Shown: positions 1 through 7,185, counted from the first letter of the stretch. The stretch: 39,645 nt of DNA from Paludibacteraceae bacterium (GCA_017551025.1 JAFZNG010000033.1:1-39645), one strand, 5' to 3'. Notes: generated by a model from the sequence alone, not told the origin. A program made the numbers and translations.

Positions 1-156
1 CGTACAATTCGGGTTGCTGGTTGCAGCCTTGCGGTGCGTGCCAAGCAGCATCTTCTCGTGCTTGTGCTGACCGTCTTTCTTCGGTTTCGACAATGCGCCG
101 GATACATAATCAATACCGGCACTCCATTTTACAATTGCCATTTGATTACGAATCAT
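1..156 (-). CDS. Partial conserved-looking small protein, function unknown
   Basis: This reading frame runs off the left edge, so only its first 52 codons are visible. The start at 156 is preceded by a strong GGAGG ribosome site six bases upstream, which is unusual for this group and decides the start; a second ATG five codons in is less well placed. The visible part is basic and has the stretch KWSAGIDYVSGALSKPKK, then a His/Lys segment and GTHRKAATSNPNC. I recall similar short proteins from gut Bacteroidales but cannot name a function. It lies 40 bases downstream of the 65-residue lipoprotein gene and is probably cotranscribed with it. Confidence 0.6.
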   Translation of the reverse strand, partial: MIRNQMAIVKWSAGIDYVSGALSKPKKDGQHKHEKMLLGTHRKAATSNPNCT

Positions 157-196
157 GTTTTACCTCCGATCCGTGTAGAGGGGTTTAGGTTAATAA

Positions 197-394
197 TTAG
201 TGTTTAATACCATCATACGATTCGATGGTTTTGGTTTGGATGACGACGGAGGTGTCGCCATGTTGGTAGTACTGACTCTGGGTGGTCACCGTCCTGGTCA
301 CGTTGCAACTCTGCAGGCCGAGTGCGATGGCGAGGCAGGTTACGATAGCCGTCAGAGCCGTTGCTACGATTTTGTAGATCTGTTCTTTGGTCAT
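197..394 (-). CDS. Small lipoprotein or membrane peptide (65 aa)
   Basis: The protein starts with a short charged N-terminus, then a hydrophobic segment (about residues 8-28) ending in LQSC, a plausible lipobox with Cys30. The mature part would be about 35 polar residues with many Thr, Ser and Gln. No enzymatic domain is visible. A Bacteroidota-type promoter lies upstream at 487-519, and the leader carries tandem GGTTATT-type and GGTAATTGAC-type repeats. Bacteroidales genomes often place tiny membrane proteins beside phage-derived or peptidoglycan-active genes; whether that applies here cannot be seen because the window ends. Confidence 0.55.
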   Translation of the reverse strand: MTKEQIYKIVATALTAIVTCLAIALGLQSCNVTRTVTTQSQYYQHGDTSVVIQTKTIESYDGIKH

Positions 395-399
395 AATTG

Positions 400-458
400 G
401 GTTACTGGTTATTGGTTATTGTCTCGATATTGATAGGTAATTGACAGGTAATTGACCC
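400..458. repeat. Short tandem repeats in the leader of the small lipoprotein gene
   Basis: Bases 400-421 contain repeated GGTTATT units and bases 436-458 contain two copies of GGTAATTGAC. Both lie between the promoter and the start codon of the leftward 65-residue gene. They resemble the short tandem repeats seen at other gene edges in this window. Confidence 0.5.
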
Positions 459-486
459 GATCACACTTGTGTTTCATTTTCGAGTG

Positions 487-519
487 CAAAGGTACGATGA
501 ACATTTTGGTTTTTCCAAA
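487..519 (-). promoter_or_regulatory. Promoter for the leftward small-gene unit
   Basis: On the minus strand, TTTG (519-516) is followed after 21 bases by TACCTTTG (494-487), matching the Bacteroidota pattern TTTG...TAnnTTTG. It lies about 95 bases upstream of the 65-residue lipoprotein gene. Confidence 0.6.
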
Positions 520-608
520 TTTTTTTGCAAAAAAATGCAGAAAAAATGCATTTCCTTTATAAGTATCTGATAATCAATAGTCGTGTTGCGGCGATAATTT
601 GGAGGTAC

Positions 609-639
609 GTTTCACACAAACCACACTTTCACGCAAAAA
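609..639 (+). repeat. Direct repeat, copy 1
   Basis: This 31-base unit begins GTTTCACACAAACCACA and matches bases 831-861 with two mismatches. The two copies enclose about 190 bases that include an AT-only run. Confidence 0.75.
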
Positions 640-830
640 AAAATGTTGCTGTTCTGGCCATAATAATAATATAAGAATACTATATATTATATATTATATA
701 TTATGAGGTTTTTTGAAGACAAAAATATGTGTGAATCTGTTAGATGTGAATGGAGGAGATCGGGGGTCAGGAATGCGACTCATTAATCACAGCAGGGGAC
801 GAAGAACGAGGAGAAAGACGGAATTATAAA

Positions 831-861
831 GTTTCACACAAACCACATTTTCACACAAAAA
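831..861 (+). repeat. Direct repeat, copy 2, with adjoining inverted repeat
   Basis: This is the second copy of the 31-base unit. Its 3' end runs into an inverted repeat, CACACA (852-857) and TGTGTG (862-867), separated by four A bases. Confidence 0.75.
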
Positions 862-946
862 TGTGTGTTGATTTTTCAATTGCGACCGAAGGAAACGCCC
901 CCTAAACTTCAAGAAGCTATTCCGCACCGCAGGTATAGGTCAACCG

Positions 947-977
947 CAAATATACAACAATTCTTCCGATCGGCAAA
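947..977 (-). promoter_or_regulatory. Leftward promoter-like sequence with no gene behind it
   Basis: On the minus strand TTTG (977-974) is followed after 19 bases by TATATTTG (954-947). Transcription would enter the gene-poor stretch, where I see no good coding frame. It is back-to-back with the toxin-antitoxin promoter. Confidence 0.4.
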
Positions 978-1031
978 AGATGGCGGATTTATGTCTTATC
1001 TATAATAGAATCGTATTTTTTTCTCAAATTA

Positions 1032-1063
1032 TTTGCACAATTCAAATAAAAAGTGTAATTTTG
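1032..1063 (+). promoter_or_regulatory. Promoter of the type IV toxin-antitoxin operon
   Basis: TTTG (1032-1035) and TAATTTTG (1056-1063) are separated by exactly 20 bases, the canonical Bacteroidota spacing. The start codon of the antitoxin-like gene is at 1100. Confidence 0.75.
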
Positions 1064-1099
1064 CAGCGTGAAATGAAAAGTTGAATAAATCATTTCAAA

Positions 1100-1705
1100 A
1101 TGGACAGCACTCAAAAGAACATAAAAAACAGGATTACAAAGGCAGGAAGAGGTCGTTGTATCTTCTCACAGGACTTTGCACAGTACGGCACACAAAATGC
1201 CGTGCGACTGGCTTTTTTTCGATTGGTTCAAGAGGGACTCATCATTCGCGTTGCACAAGGAATTTATTGGTATCCGAAAATCGACAAAGAGCTTGGACTC
1301 GGTGTTCTCCTTCCTGATACAGACACGATAGCTTACGCCGTGGCAGCGCGCGACAATGCTCACATCGTACCGGACGCTAATGCAGCGCTGAATATGCTCG
1401 GTTTCTCCACGCAAGTGCCGGCCAATGCCGTCTATCTGACCAGTGGCGTCGGACGGCGTATCAACCTGCAAATTGGCAATGGCAACAGTATCTTATTCAA
1501 GCACACGTCCAATGGCAGCCTATTTGCCTACAACTCCAAGTTGATGCTGCTCTTGGTCTTATCGATTCGCGAGATCGGACCGAACCTACGCGATGAAGAG
1601 AAAGACATTATCCGCACGCATCTAAGTCATATCAGCGAGAAAGATTACAAACACGATATCCAGTTCGTTCCAGGATGGATACGCGATATATTTATCAAAC
1701 TATGA
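1100..1705 (+). CDS. AbiEi-like antitoxin (DUF6088-type transcriptional regulator)
   Basis: The 201-residue protein starts with a winged-helix-like region (about residues 5-60: GRGRCIFSQDF, then a stretch ending VAQGIYWYPK), followed by an antitoxin-like middle domain. This matches the DUF6088/AbiEi antitoxin family of type IV toxin-antitoxin systems, in which the antitoxin represses its own operon and counteracts the toxin without binding it. The next gene is an AbiEii-type nucleotidyltransferase overlapping by ATGA, which is the expected partner and order. A good promoter is 37 bases upstream. Such systems can act in phage defence (abortive infection) or in maintaining mobile DNA. Family assignment rests on sequence recall and context. 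Confidence 0.8.
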   Translation: MDSTQKNIKNRITKAGRGRCIFSQDFAQYGTQNAVRLAFFRLVQEGLIIRVAQGIYWYPKIDKELGLGVLLPDTDTIAYAVAARDNAHIVPDANAALNMLGFSTQVPANAVYLTSGVGRRINLQIGNGNSILFKHTSNGSLFAYNSKLMLLLVLSIREIGPNLRDEEKDIIRTHLSHISEKDYKHDIQFVPGWIRDIFIKL

Positions 1706-2712
1706 AATATACTGATTTGACGGAAGTTCAGCAGCAAGAACTTCTCAAGCAAGCCAACATTGCCACTCGCATTCAGAAGAAGAATATCGAGAAAGATTGG
1801 TGGGTAACGCAAGTGCTCAAAGCTATTTTTGCGCTCCCGTATGCCGACCATCTGTCGTTCAAAGGTGGCACGTCGTTGAGCAAAGCATGGAACCTCATTG
1901 AGCGTTTCTCGGAAGACATTGATATTGCTATCAGCCGCGAGTACTTAGGCTTTGCCGGTGAACTGAGCCGTACTCAGGTGAGTGACAAACTGCGTCGTGC
2001 CGCTTGTTCGTTCGTCCGCGAGAAACTATCTGCCGACATCGAGCAGCAACTTATCGCCAACGGCATACGCGAAGACTTGTTCTCCGTGCATGTCAATATC
2101 ACCTCTGTTTCTACGGTTGATCCGGAGGTGATTTATGTCGAATACAAGACGCTCTTCCCGTTCGAGGACTATGTGCAGAACATGGTCAAAGTCGAAGTGA
2201 GCGGACGTAGCATGTCTGAGCCGTTGCAATCGGTCATGCTTTCTTCCATCATCGACGAGACTTTCCAGGATGCAGCTTTTGTGGAACCCGCATTCCCTGT
2301 CAGTGTTGTTCGCCCTGAACGCACGTTCTTAGAGAAAGTGATGCTCCTGCATGAGGAGTTCGCCAAACCGACTGCTGAAATGCGCACCGAGCGCATGAGC
2401 CGCCACTTATACGATCTGGAACGCATGTTGCGTACGGACATCGCTGACCGCGCGTTGAGCGATGAGCACCTCTATCGTTCTGTCTTGGAGCATCGCCGTA
2501 AGTTCATCGGTTTGAAGGGCTTTGACTATGACACACTCTATCCGCAAACCCTCTCGCTGGAGATACCGACGGACATCCTTCCTGCATGGCGCAAGGATTA
2601 CGAGAACATGCGCCAATCGATGATTTACGGCCAGTCTGTTCCGTTTGACGAACTGCTTGCTGAAATCCGCCAACTCAACGCTCGCATCCACGAGTTACCT
2701 TATAGCAAATAA
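1702..2712 (+). CDS. AbiEii/AbiGii-family nucleotidyltransferase toxin
   Basis: The start at 1702 is chosen because its ATG overlaps the antitoxin stop (ATGA), giving 336 residues; a longer frame from 1675 would cut into the antitoxin gene. The nucleotidyltransferase signature is clear: KGGTSLSK at residues 54-61 and SEDID at 70-74, with the metal-binding Asp pair D72 and D74. In the AbiE family the toxin transfers nucleotides to a cellular target (tRNA for some relatives) and stops growth. The protein looks full length with intact catalytic residues. A GNAT gene follows after ten bases and may be cotranscribed. Confidence 0.85.
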   Translation: MKYTDLTEVQQQELLKQANIATRIQKKNIEKDWWVTQVLKAIFALPYADHLSFKGGTSLSKAWNLIERFSEDIDIAISREYLGFAGELSRTQVSDKLRRAACSFVREKLSADIEQQLIANGIREDLFSVHVNITSVSTVDPEVIYVEYKTLFPFEDYVQNMVKVEVSGRSMSEPLQSVMLSSIIDETFQDAAFVEPAFPVSVVRPERTFLEKVMLLHEEFAKPTAEMRTERMSRHLYDLERMLRTDIADRALSDEHLYRSVLEHRRKFIGLKGFDYDTLYPQTLSLEIPTDILPAWRKDYENMRQSMIYGQSVPFDELLAEIRQLNARIHELPYSK

Positions 2713-2722
2713 TAAGCTCACC

Positions 2723-3217
2723 ATGATACGTAATGCGACAGAAGAGGATATTCCTCGTTTGATGGAACTGCTGAAGCAGGTGAATATGGTGCACTATGCG
2801 TTGCGACCGGACTTGTTCCGGCCCAACACGACCAAGTACGACGAGGCGGAACTGAGACAGCTGTTAGCAGACGACTTGACTCCGGTCTTCGTCTATGAGC
2901 AGATGACGGTGCTGGGCTATGCTTTTGTGCGCATCGAGCAGACGAAGGACGATCGGTTGCAGCAGGACAGGCGGACACTGTATATCGACGATCTCTGTGT
3001 GGATACAGCGGCGCGTGGTCAACATATCGGCACGCAATTGTTCGATTTCGTGCGTCGGTGGGCAAAGCAGCAGTCATGTCAGTCCATTACGCTCAATGTA
3101 TGGGCAGGGAATAATGCCGCATATACGTTCTATCAGAAGATAGGCATGTCTATCCGCAAGACATGCATGGAGATGAAGTTGGACAAGACGCCAAAAAAAT
3201 TGGCACGAAATTTGTAA
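2723..3217 (+). CDS. GNAT-family N-acetyltransferase
   Basis: The start MIRNATEEDI at 2723 fits the usual beginning of GNAT domains; the frame is open further upstream but overlaps the toxin gene. The 164-residue protein has the acetyl-CoA loop RGQHIGT at residues 98-104 after the beta strand YIDDLCVD, and the motif-B region NVWAGNNAAYTFYQKIGM near 125-142. It is a single-domain acetyltransferase with unknown substrate. It is ten bases behind the toxin gene, but it does not resemble GNAT toxins, which usually sit with a ribbon-helix-helix antitoxin. Confidence 0.85.
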   Translation: MIRNATEEDIPRLMELLKQVNMVHYALRPDLFRPNTTKYDEAELRQLLADDLTPVFVYEQMTVLGYAFVRIEQTKDDRLQQDRRTLYIDDLCVDTAARGQHIGTQLFDFVRRWAKQQSCQSITLNVWAGNNAAYTFYQKIGMSIRKTCMEMKLDKTPKKLARNL

Positions 3218-3250
3218 GCAAAGGATTGAAGTATAAAATATATTAGGATT

Positions 3251-3940
3251 ATGAAGCACAGTATTTGGAGCGCTGTATGCGTGGCTATCGGCATTAGTAT
3301 CGCCGGATTATTCGTCTTTCTCGGACTCGTCAAGAACGCCGACAAAGACCGTTTTGTCACCGTAAAAGGACTGTCGACCCGTACCGTTGAAGCCGACCAT
3401 GCCATCTGGCCGCTATGCTTCTCGCTGACCGGCAACGACCTGCAATCGCTCTACAGCGAGAGCGAACGCGTGAGCCAAGAGATACGCACCATGCTCAAAG
3501 CTCGCGGCTTCCGCGACGAAGACCTGCAAGTAGGTAATATCACCGTAGAAAACAAATGGGACAACTATACCTACGGCGTACGACCGGAGTATAAATACCA
3601 ACTCAACGCCTCCGTCATCGTCAGCACCGATAGCGTCATGCTCGTCGTGCGCAACAACGGCTGCGCCAGCGAACTGCTCAATCGCGGCATCATCGTCAAC
3701 ACCTCGGAATGGCAACTGGAATACCAGTACAACGGTCTGCCGGAACTCAAACCCGAGATGATCGAAGAGGCTACGAAGAATGCACGCGCCGTGGCACAGA
3801 AATTCGCCAACGATGCGGAATGCAACCTGGGCAGTATCGTACGCGCCAGCCAAGGACAGTTCTCCGTAGAGAGCGATCCGTTCCAACCATGGCTGAAACA
3901 TGTCCGCGTAGTAACGACCGTAGATTATAAGTTGGATTGA
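3251..3940 (+). CDS. SIMPL-domain protein (DUF541, YggE-like)
   Basis: The 229-residue protein has one N-terminal hydrophobic segment (about residues 7-27), a signal anchor or uncleaved signal, followed by a SIMPL/DUF541 domain: VTVKGLSTRTVEADHAIW near the start and RAVAQKFANDAECNLGSI near the end. Family members are periplasmic or envelope proteins linked to stress resistance; the biochemical role is poorly known. It is 33 bases behind the GNAT gene. A GTGTAG repeat begins two bases after its stop codon. Confidence 0.8.
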   Translation: MKHSIWSAVCVAIGISIAGLFVFLGLVKNADKDRFVTVKGLSTRTVEADHAIWPLCFSLTGNDLQSLYSESERVSQEIRTMLKARGFRDEDLQVGNITVENKWDNYTYGVRPEYKYQLNASVIVSTDSVMLVVRNNGCASELLNRGIIVNTSEWQLEYQYNGLPELKPEMIEEATKNARAVAQKFANDAECNLGSIVRASQGQFSVESDPFQPWLKHVRVVTTVDYKLD

Positions 3941-3941
3941 C

Positions 3942-3960
3942 GTGTAGGGTGTAGAGTGTG
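3942..3960 (+). repeat. GTGTAG tandem repeat at the end of the SIMPL gene
   Basis: The sequence GTGTAGGGTGTAGAGTGTG begins two bases after the TGA stop. The same unit, in the same orientation relative to transcription, occurs at the ends of the acyl-CoA synthetase and lptC genes. Confidence 0.7.
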
Positions 3961-3978
3961 TTTTTAGGCCAAAAACAC
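3961..3978 (+). repeat. TTTTTAGGCCAAAAA element, copy 1
   Basis: This nearly palindromic element recurs at 10455-10473. Both copies lie upstream of promoters that share the TTGCGTATRTC block. Confidence 0.5.
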
Positions 3979-4038
3979 CTACCTCAAAGGCAAAAAACAC
4001 CAAAAAATGCCCTAAAATAGAAAAAAAATGCTGAAAAA

Positions 4039-4070
4039 TTTGCGTATGTCAAAAAAAAGCAGTACTTTTG
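4039..4070 (+). promoter_or_regulatory. Promoter of tRNA-Glu
   Basis: TTTG (4039-4042) and TACTTTTG (4063-4070) are exactly 20 bases apart. The spacer starts CGTATGTCAAAAAAAA, nearly identical to the spacers of the promoters at 10503 and 31567. The tRNA begins 31 bases downstream of the second box. Confidence 0.85.
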
Positions 4071-4101
4071 CACCCGCTTTCGAAAAAAAGCGTAACTAAT
4101 C

Positions 4102-4173
4102 GGTGCTATCGTCTAGCGGTTAGGACAAAAGATTCTCAATCTTTAAACCGGGGTTCGATTCCCCGTAGCACTA
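4102..4173 (+). tRNA. tRNA-Glu, anticodon CTC
   Basis: The cloverleaf is complete. The acceptor stem GGTGCTA pairs with TAGCACT (one G-T wobble), the anticodon stem AAAGA/TCTTT encloses TTCTCAA with anticodon CTC, and the T arm CCGGG-GTTCGAT-TCCCCG is intact with its TTCGA loop. CCA is not encoded. A promoter lies upstream and a terminator immediately downstream, so it is a single-gene unit. Confidence 0.95.
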
Positions 4174-4175
4174 CA

Positions 4176-4211
4176 AAAACGCACTGGCTCTCGCGAGTCG
4201 GTGCGTTTTCT
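4176..4211 (+). terminator. Intrinsic terminator of tRNA-Glu
   Basis: A long hairpin pairs AAAACGCAC with GTGCGTTTT and GGCTC with GAGTC around the loop TCGC. It ends in TTTTCTC and starts three bases after the tRNA. Confidence 0.85.
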
Positions 4212-4234
4212 CTACCTACTTATCAAGGATTATG

Positions 4235-4951
4235 TCAGAAAGAAGAAAGTAGGGGTTTCCAATTATGCAAGATCTGGTTTGCGATCATGTCATGGCCGAG
4301 CGACGAGGGATGGATACCGTCCTCGCAGAGACACTGCGTATAATCCGTATTCACCAGGAAAGGCGAGGTAATATCCACAATCGGCACACGCTCCATAGCT
4401 GCCAGACGGAACAACTGCAGATTGTACATATCATGATAATTGCGGATACGCTCGATCTGTCCGCCCAACCAACCCAGGATATTCTGACGGGCATCCGCCG
4501 ACATATCCCGACTCACGAACTCGAAGAAACGCTCATGATCCATCAGCGGCAAGGAAAGCAACACGGGCTGACTACCCCACTCGCGTACACGACGTATCAT
4601 CGCCTGGTACGAGCGCACGAACAAGGGCAACTCGGTATGCGGATAATGCTGCAGGTCCGGACGATCGGCAATCTCCTGCCACGTGAAATCACTATCATTA
4701 CCACCATACTCCAGAAACGTCATATCCGACTCACGCACCGACTGCTCGTGACGATCCAATATCTCCAGACCACGCTCTATGGTACAACCCATACGCGCGT
4801 AATTATCAAAAGGAAGCGACAACTCCTCGCGACACTGGTCCACAAACGAATTACTCAGTATCTTATAGCGCGAACCATCCAGTACAACACCCTTAGTGAT
4901 CGAGTCGCCCAAAGCAACTACTTTATGTATCTTATTAGTTTCCATATTCAT
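4235..4951 (-). CDS. SGNH/GDSL-family hydrolase
   Basis: The 238-residue protein has all SGNH blocks: GDSIT at residues 15-19 with the nucleophile Ser17, Gly55 in YARMGCTIE (block II), GGND at 83-86 (block III) and DGIHP from 211 with the Asp211/His214 pair. It has no signal peptide, so it is probably a cytoplasmic esterase or deacylase; the substrate is unknown. An alternative start is Met3. It is divergent from the LytTR regulator, and its promoter region carries a TTTGTCAC site also present in the LytTR promoter, so it may share that regulator. Confidence 0.85.
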   Translation of the reverse strand: MNMETNKIHKVVALGDSITKGVVLDGSRYKILSNSFVDQCREELSLPFDNYARMGCTIERGLEILDRHEQSVRESDMTFLEYGGNDSDFTWQEIADRPDLQHYPHTELPLFVRSYQAMIRRVREWGSQPVLLSLPLMDHERFFEFVSRDMSADARQNILGWLGGQIERIRNYHDMYNLQLFRLAAMERVPIVDITSPFLVNTDYTQCLCEDGIHPSSLGHDMIANQILHNWKPLLSSF

Positions 4952-4967
4952 ATTCTGTTTTTAGTTT

Positions 4968-4995
4968 TTGGCTCCGGAGCCTACTCCGGTTTTTT
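4968..4995 (+). repeat. CCGGAG hairpin element, copy 1
   Basis: The stem CCGGAG/CTCCGG (4974-4979 and 4984-4989) has a 4-base loop and six T bases after it on the plus strand; it is preceded by the perfect palindrome GGCTCCGGAGCC (4970-4981). A near copy is at 26439-26462. Here it lies in the 5' leader of the leftward SGNH gene, so in the mRNA it would be a leader hairpin, not a terminator; read rightward it looks like a terminator. Confidence 0.7.
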
Positions 4996-5007
4996 GATTT
5001 GACGGTG

Positions 5008-5039
5008 CAAAATTACTGCCAATTTGTCACATATGGAAA
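5008..5039 (-). promoter_or_regulatory. Promoter of the SGNH hydrolase gene
   Basis: On the minus strand TAATTTTG (5015-5008) fits the proximal box. Twenty bases upstream is TTTC in place of TTTG. A TTTGTCAC half-site (5023-5030) lies inside the spacer. Confidence 0.5.
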
Positions 5040-5105
5040 GAAATGTGATTGCTTGGCATAGTTTTTGATAAAACATATATATACGCCGACTAAAAACGGA
5101 TATAG

Positions 5106-5138
5106 GTGACAAAATTTCAGCCATTCGGATTTTGTCAC
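5106..5138. promoter_or_regulatory. Perfect inverted repeat, candidate LytTR operator
   Basis: GTGACAAAAT (5106-5115) and ATTTTGTCAC (5129-5138) form a perfect 10-base inverted repeat with centres 23 bases apart. The right arm overlaps a possible distal promoter box TTTG (5131-5134), with TAAATTAG 19 bases downstream. A third TTTGTCAC copy lies at 5023-5030. The adjacent gene encodes a LytTR DNA-binding protein, so autoregulation is a reasonable inference. Confidence 0.6.
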
Positions 5139-5182
5139 ACGAATAAAAGCGATTAAATTAGGCACAAAAACAAGGATAAATT

Positions 5183-5980
5183 ATGGAAACTCCGAAGAAG
5201 ATCACCTCGCTATCGTCGCTGCTGACGCATGCGCTGGTAATTCCGGTATGGATGCTGGTATTCTACCTGTTGTACGAACCCGCATGGGCCATGGGATGGC
5301 TCGACATGGGGCAAGGCAAGAGTACGTTTAACCTACTGATGATCATGTGTATCGTGCTGGGCGTTATATCGCTGAGCCGTATCATCATGAAGGCCTACCG
5401 CAAATGGATTCCGCTCACGTGGCTTAGGTACGCGGTATGGTATGCGTGCGAGTGGCTGGCGATGAGCCTGTTTGTAGGTATGTATATGGCGCTGATGTAC
5501 AAGGGCGAATATCCCTACTTCGCCGCCGTAGGCCGCTCGGCCGTACTGCTGTTTGCCAGCACGATATATCCCTACCTGGTGATCAACCTACTCTTCACCG
5601 CTATCGGCATATCGGAAGAACCGAAGGATGCGGACGATGACCTGCTCCGGCTGTACGACAGCACGAAGCGACTGAAACTCGTGATTGCCGCCGGTGCGAT
5701 CCAGTATATCCAGGCAGATGAGAACTACGTGATCATACGCTACACCGAAGGGGAGCGCATAAAGGAATATACGCTCCGCAATTCGATGAAGTCGCTGGAA
5801 GAACTGATGCAACAGCACGGTATCGTGCGTTGCCAGCGGTCTTACTATGTCAACCCGCAACACGTGAAAGTGCTACGGCGCGACAAAGAAGGTATGATCG
5901 TAGCCGAACTGGACCATCCGGACCTGAAGCCCATACGCGTCTCGCCCAAGTACTACGATCAACTCTCGGCTCGACTCTAA
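5183..5980 (+). CDS. Membrane-anchored LytTR-family transcriptional regulator
   Basis: The 265-residue protein has four predicted membrane segments (about residues 13-31, 48-67, 84-104 and 119-141) followed by a C-terminal LytTR DNA-binding domain (about 162-265), with the typical IQYIQADENYVIIRY and RCQRSYYVNPQHVKVL strands. It lacks a receiver domain, so the membrane part may sense a signal itself or a partner. It sits alone on its strand, divergent from the SGNH hydrolase, with an inverted repeat in its promoter. The stop codon lies in the loop of a CGGCTC/GAGCCG hairpin (5967-5986) without a T tract. Confidence 0.85.
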   Translation: METPKKITSLSSLLTHALVIPVWMLVFYLLYEPAWAMGWLDMGQGKSTFNLLMIMCIVLGVISLSRIIMKAYRKWIPLTWLRYAVWYACEWLAMSLFVGMYMALMYKGEYPYFAAVGRSAVLLFASTIYPYLVINLLFTAIGISEEPKDADDDLLRLYDSTKRLKLVIAAGAIQYIQADENYVIIRYTEGERIKEYTLRNSMKSLEELMQQHGIVRCQRSYYVNPQHVKVLRRDKEGMIVAELDHPDLKPIRVSPKYYDQLSARL

Positions 5981-6000
5981 GAGCCGTCAGCTGTCAGCAT

Positions 6001-7185
6001 TCAGACTAGGCAGAAGTCCAACGCGTCAGTTATGGCCTTGCGGTCCATATCCTGACCGATAAATACGAGTTTTTGCATGCGGTCGCCATACTGCTCGTCC
6101 CAATCGTGACGCAGTGTGGCGTCGCTCTGTTTCATAGCCTCGAGTTCGTCGGCCGGCATGGTAGCGTACCACTGGCCCGCCTGGCGCAGGTTGAACTGGC
6201 GTCCGGACTGCTCGAAGAGGTAGCACATATCGTACTCCTCCTGGAAATAGCACATACCCTTGCAACGAATGACCGACTTAGGCCAGCGCGATGCCACGAA
6301 CTCATCGAACAGACCGAGGTCGAACGGACGACGGGCATAATACACAAAGGTGGAGATACCGAACTCCTCCATATGGCTGTGGCCATGTTCGTGGTCATGA
6401 TCATGGTGGTGGTGATGCTCGTGCTCATCATCGTCATCCTCATGCTGGGATTCCACTTCGTGGATCCAGGTGGCGGAAGTAGCCACCTCCTCGAAGTTGA
6501 ACGAGTGGGTATGGAGCAGACGGTCGAGCGGCACATCGCAATAGTTGGTATCCAGGATCGCTGCCTTAGGCTGGATAGCACGGATGATGGCACGGATATG
6601 CGCCAGTTCATCGGCCGAGACCTCAGCAGCCTTATTGAGCAAAATGAGGTTGCAGAACTCGATCTGCTCCGTGACGAGCGATGCGAGATCATCCTCTTTA
6701 GCTATTAGCGGTTGGCTGTTAGCCGTTAACCGATCCATAAACTCGTCGCGCAGGCGCAGTGCATCTACAACGGATACGATAGCATCCAGTTCGGGTATGC
6801 CGTCCTGGGCGAACTGCGGCACCATCTGCGGGTACGAGAGGATCGTCTGGGCAATCGGTGCGGGTTCGCAGATACCACTGGCCTCGATGACGATATAATC
6901 GTAGGCCTTCTGGGCGATCAGGTCGTGCAGTTGCTGGATGAGGTCCATCTTGAGCGAACAGCAGATACAGCCGTTCTGCAACGCGATAAGCGAGTCGTCC
7001 TGCTGCGAGACCACTCCACCCTTCTGGATCAGTTGGGCATCGATATTGACTTCGCCGATATCATTCACGATAACGGCAAATCGAATCCCCTTTTCGTTCA
7101 AGAGGATTCGATTCAGTAAGGTTGTCTTGCCGCTCCCGAGATAACCGGTGAGCAGCAAGACAGGAATACGATTGACTGTTATCAT
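6001..7185 (-). CDS. COG0523 (CobW/ZNG-like) GTP-dependent metallochaperone
   Basis: The 394-residue protein has a Walker A motif GYLGSGKT (residues 14-21), the COG0523 metal-binding motif CICC (73-76) and a His/Asp-rich linker before the CobW C-terminal domain. The family transfers metals, often zinc, to client proteins using GTP. Its start overlaps the stop of the DUF2723 gene (ATGA), so the two are translated together. Around 6696-6735 the gene contains a GGCTAAC-type repeat, coding for about residues 150-163, which looks like an insertion in the frame. The metal is not determined by sequence; no zinc-uptake genes are nearby. Confidence 0.85.
   Translation of the reverse strand: MITVNRIPVLLLTGYLGSGKTTLLNRILLNEKGIRFAVIVNDIGEVNIDAQLIQKGGVVSQQDDSLIALQNGCICCSLKMDLIQQLHDLIAQKAYDYIVIEASGICEPAPIAQTILSYPQMVPQFAQDGIPELDAIVSVVDALRLRDEFMDRLTANSQPLIAKEDDLASLVTEQIEFCNLILLNKAAEVSADELAHIRAIIRAIQPKAAILDTNYCDVPLDRLLHTHSFNFEEVATSATWIHEVESQHEDDDDEHEHHHHHDHDHEHGHSHMEEFGISTFVYYARRPFDLGLFDEFVASRWPKSVIRCKGMCYFQEEYDMCYLFEQSGRQFNLRQAGQWYATMPADELEAMKQSDATLRHDWDEQYGDRMQKLVFIGQDMDRKAITDALDFCLV
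6696..6735 (-). repeat. GCTAA-type micro-repeat inside the COG0523 gene
   Basis: On the minus strand the bases read GGTTAACGGCTAACAGCC followed by AACCGCTAATAGCTAAAG. Similar GGCTAA repeats end the flippase gene (13967-13992) and lie inside ugd (11527-11566). The repeat keeps the reading frame. Confidence 0.6.

Larger units (their letters stand above)
520..1031. other. Gene-poor stretch between the small lipoprotein and the toxin-antitoxin genes
   Basis: No convincing gene was found here. The region holds A/T runs (TATATTATATATT around 680-702), a 31-base direct repeat (609-639 and 831-861) and a leftward promoter-like sequence at 947-977. A frame on the plus strand is open from 787 to about 1011 but has no usable ATG before its last codons. 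It may be the remains of a lost gene or an RNA-only transcript. Confidence 0.4.

Noticed and set aside
787-1011. Open frame without a start in the left gene-poor region
   Set aside because: It has no ATG until its final codons and crosses a direct repeat; not supported as a gene.
2645-2722. Longer start for the GNAT gene
   Set aside because: The extra 26 residues overlap the toxin gene in another frame and do not look like GNAT sequence.
2723-3217. GNAT as a type II toxin
   Set aside because: There is no ribbon-helix-helix antitoxin next to it, and its size and sequence fit ordinary acetyltransferases.
4265-5002. Rightward frame opposite the SGNH hydrolase gene
   Set aside because: The minus-strand protein has all four SGNH blocks; this frame does not resemble a protein family.
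5967-5986. CGGCTC/GAGCCG hairpin as terminator of the LytTR gene
   Set aside because: The stem lies over the stop codon and is not followed by T bases on either strand, so terminator function is not supported.
6073-6708. Rightward frame opposite the COG0523 gene
   Set aside because: Its hydrophobic valine-rich stretch is only the complement of the His/Asp codons of the real gene.
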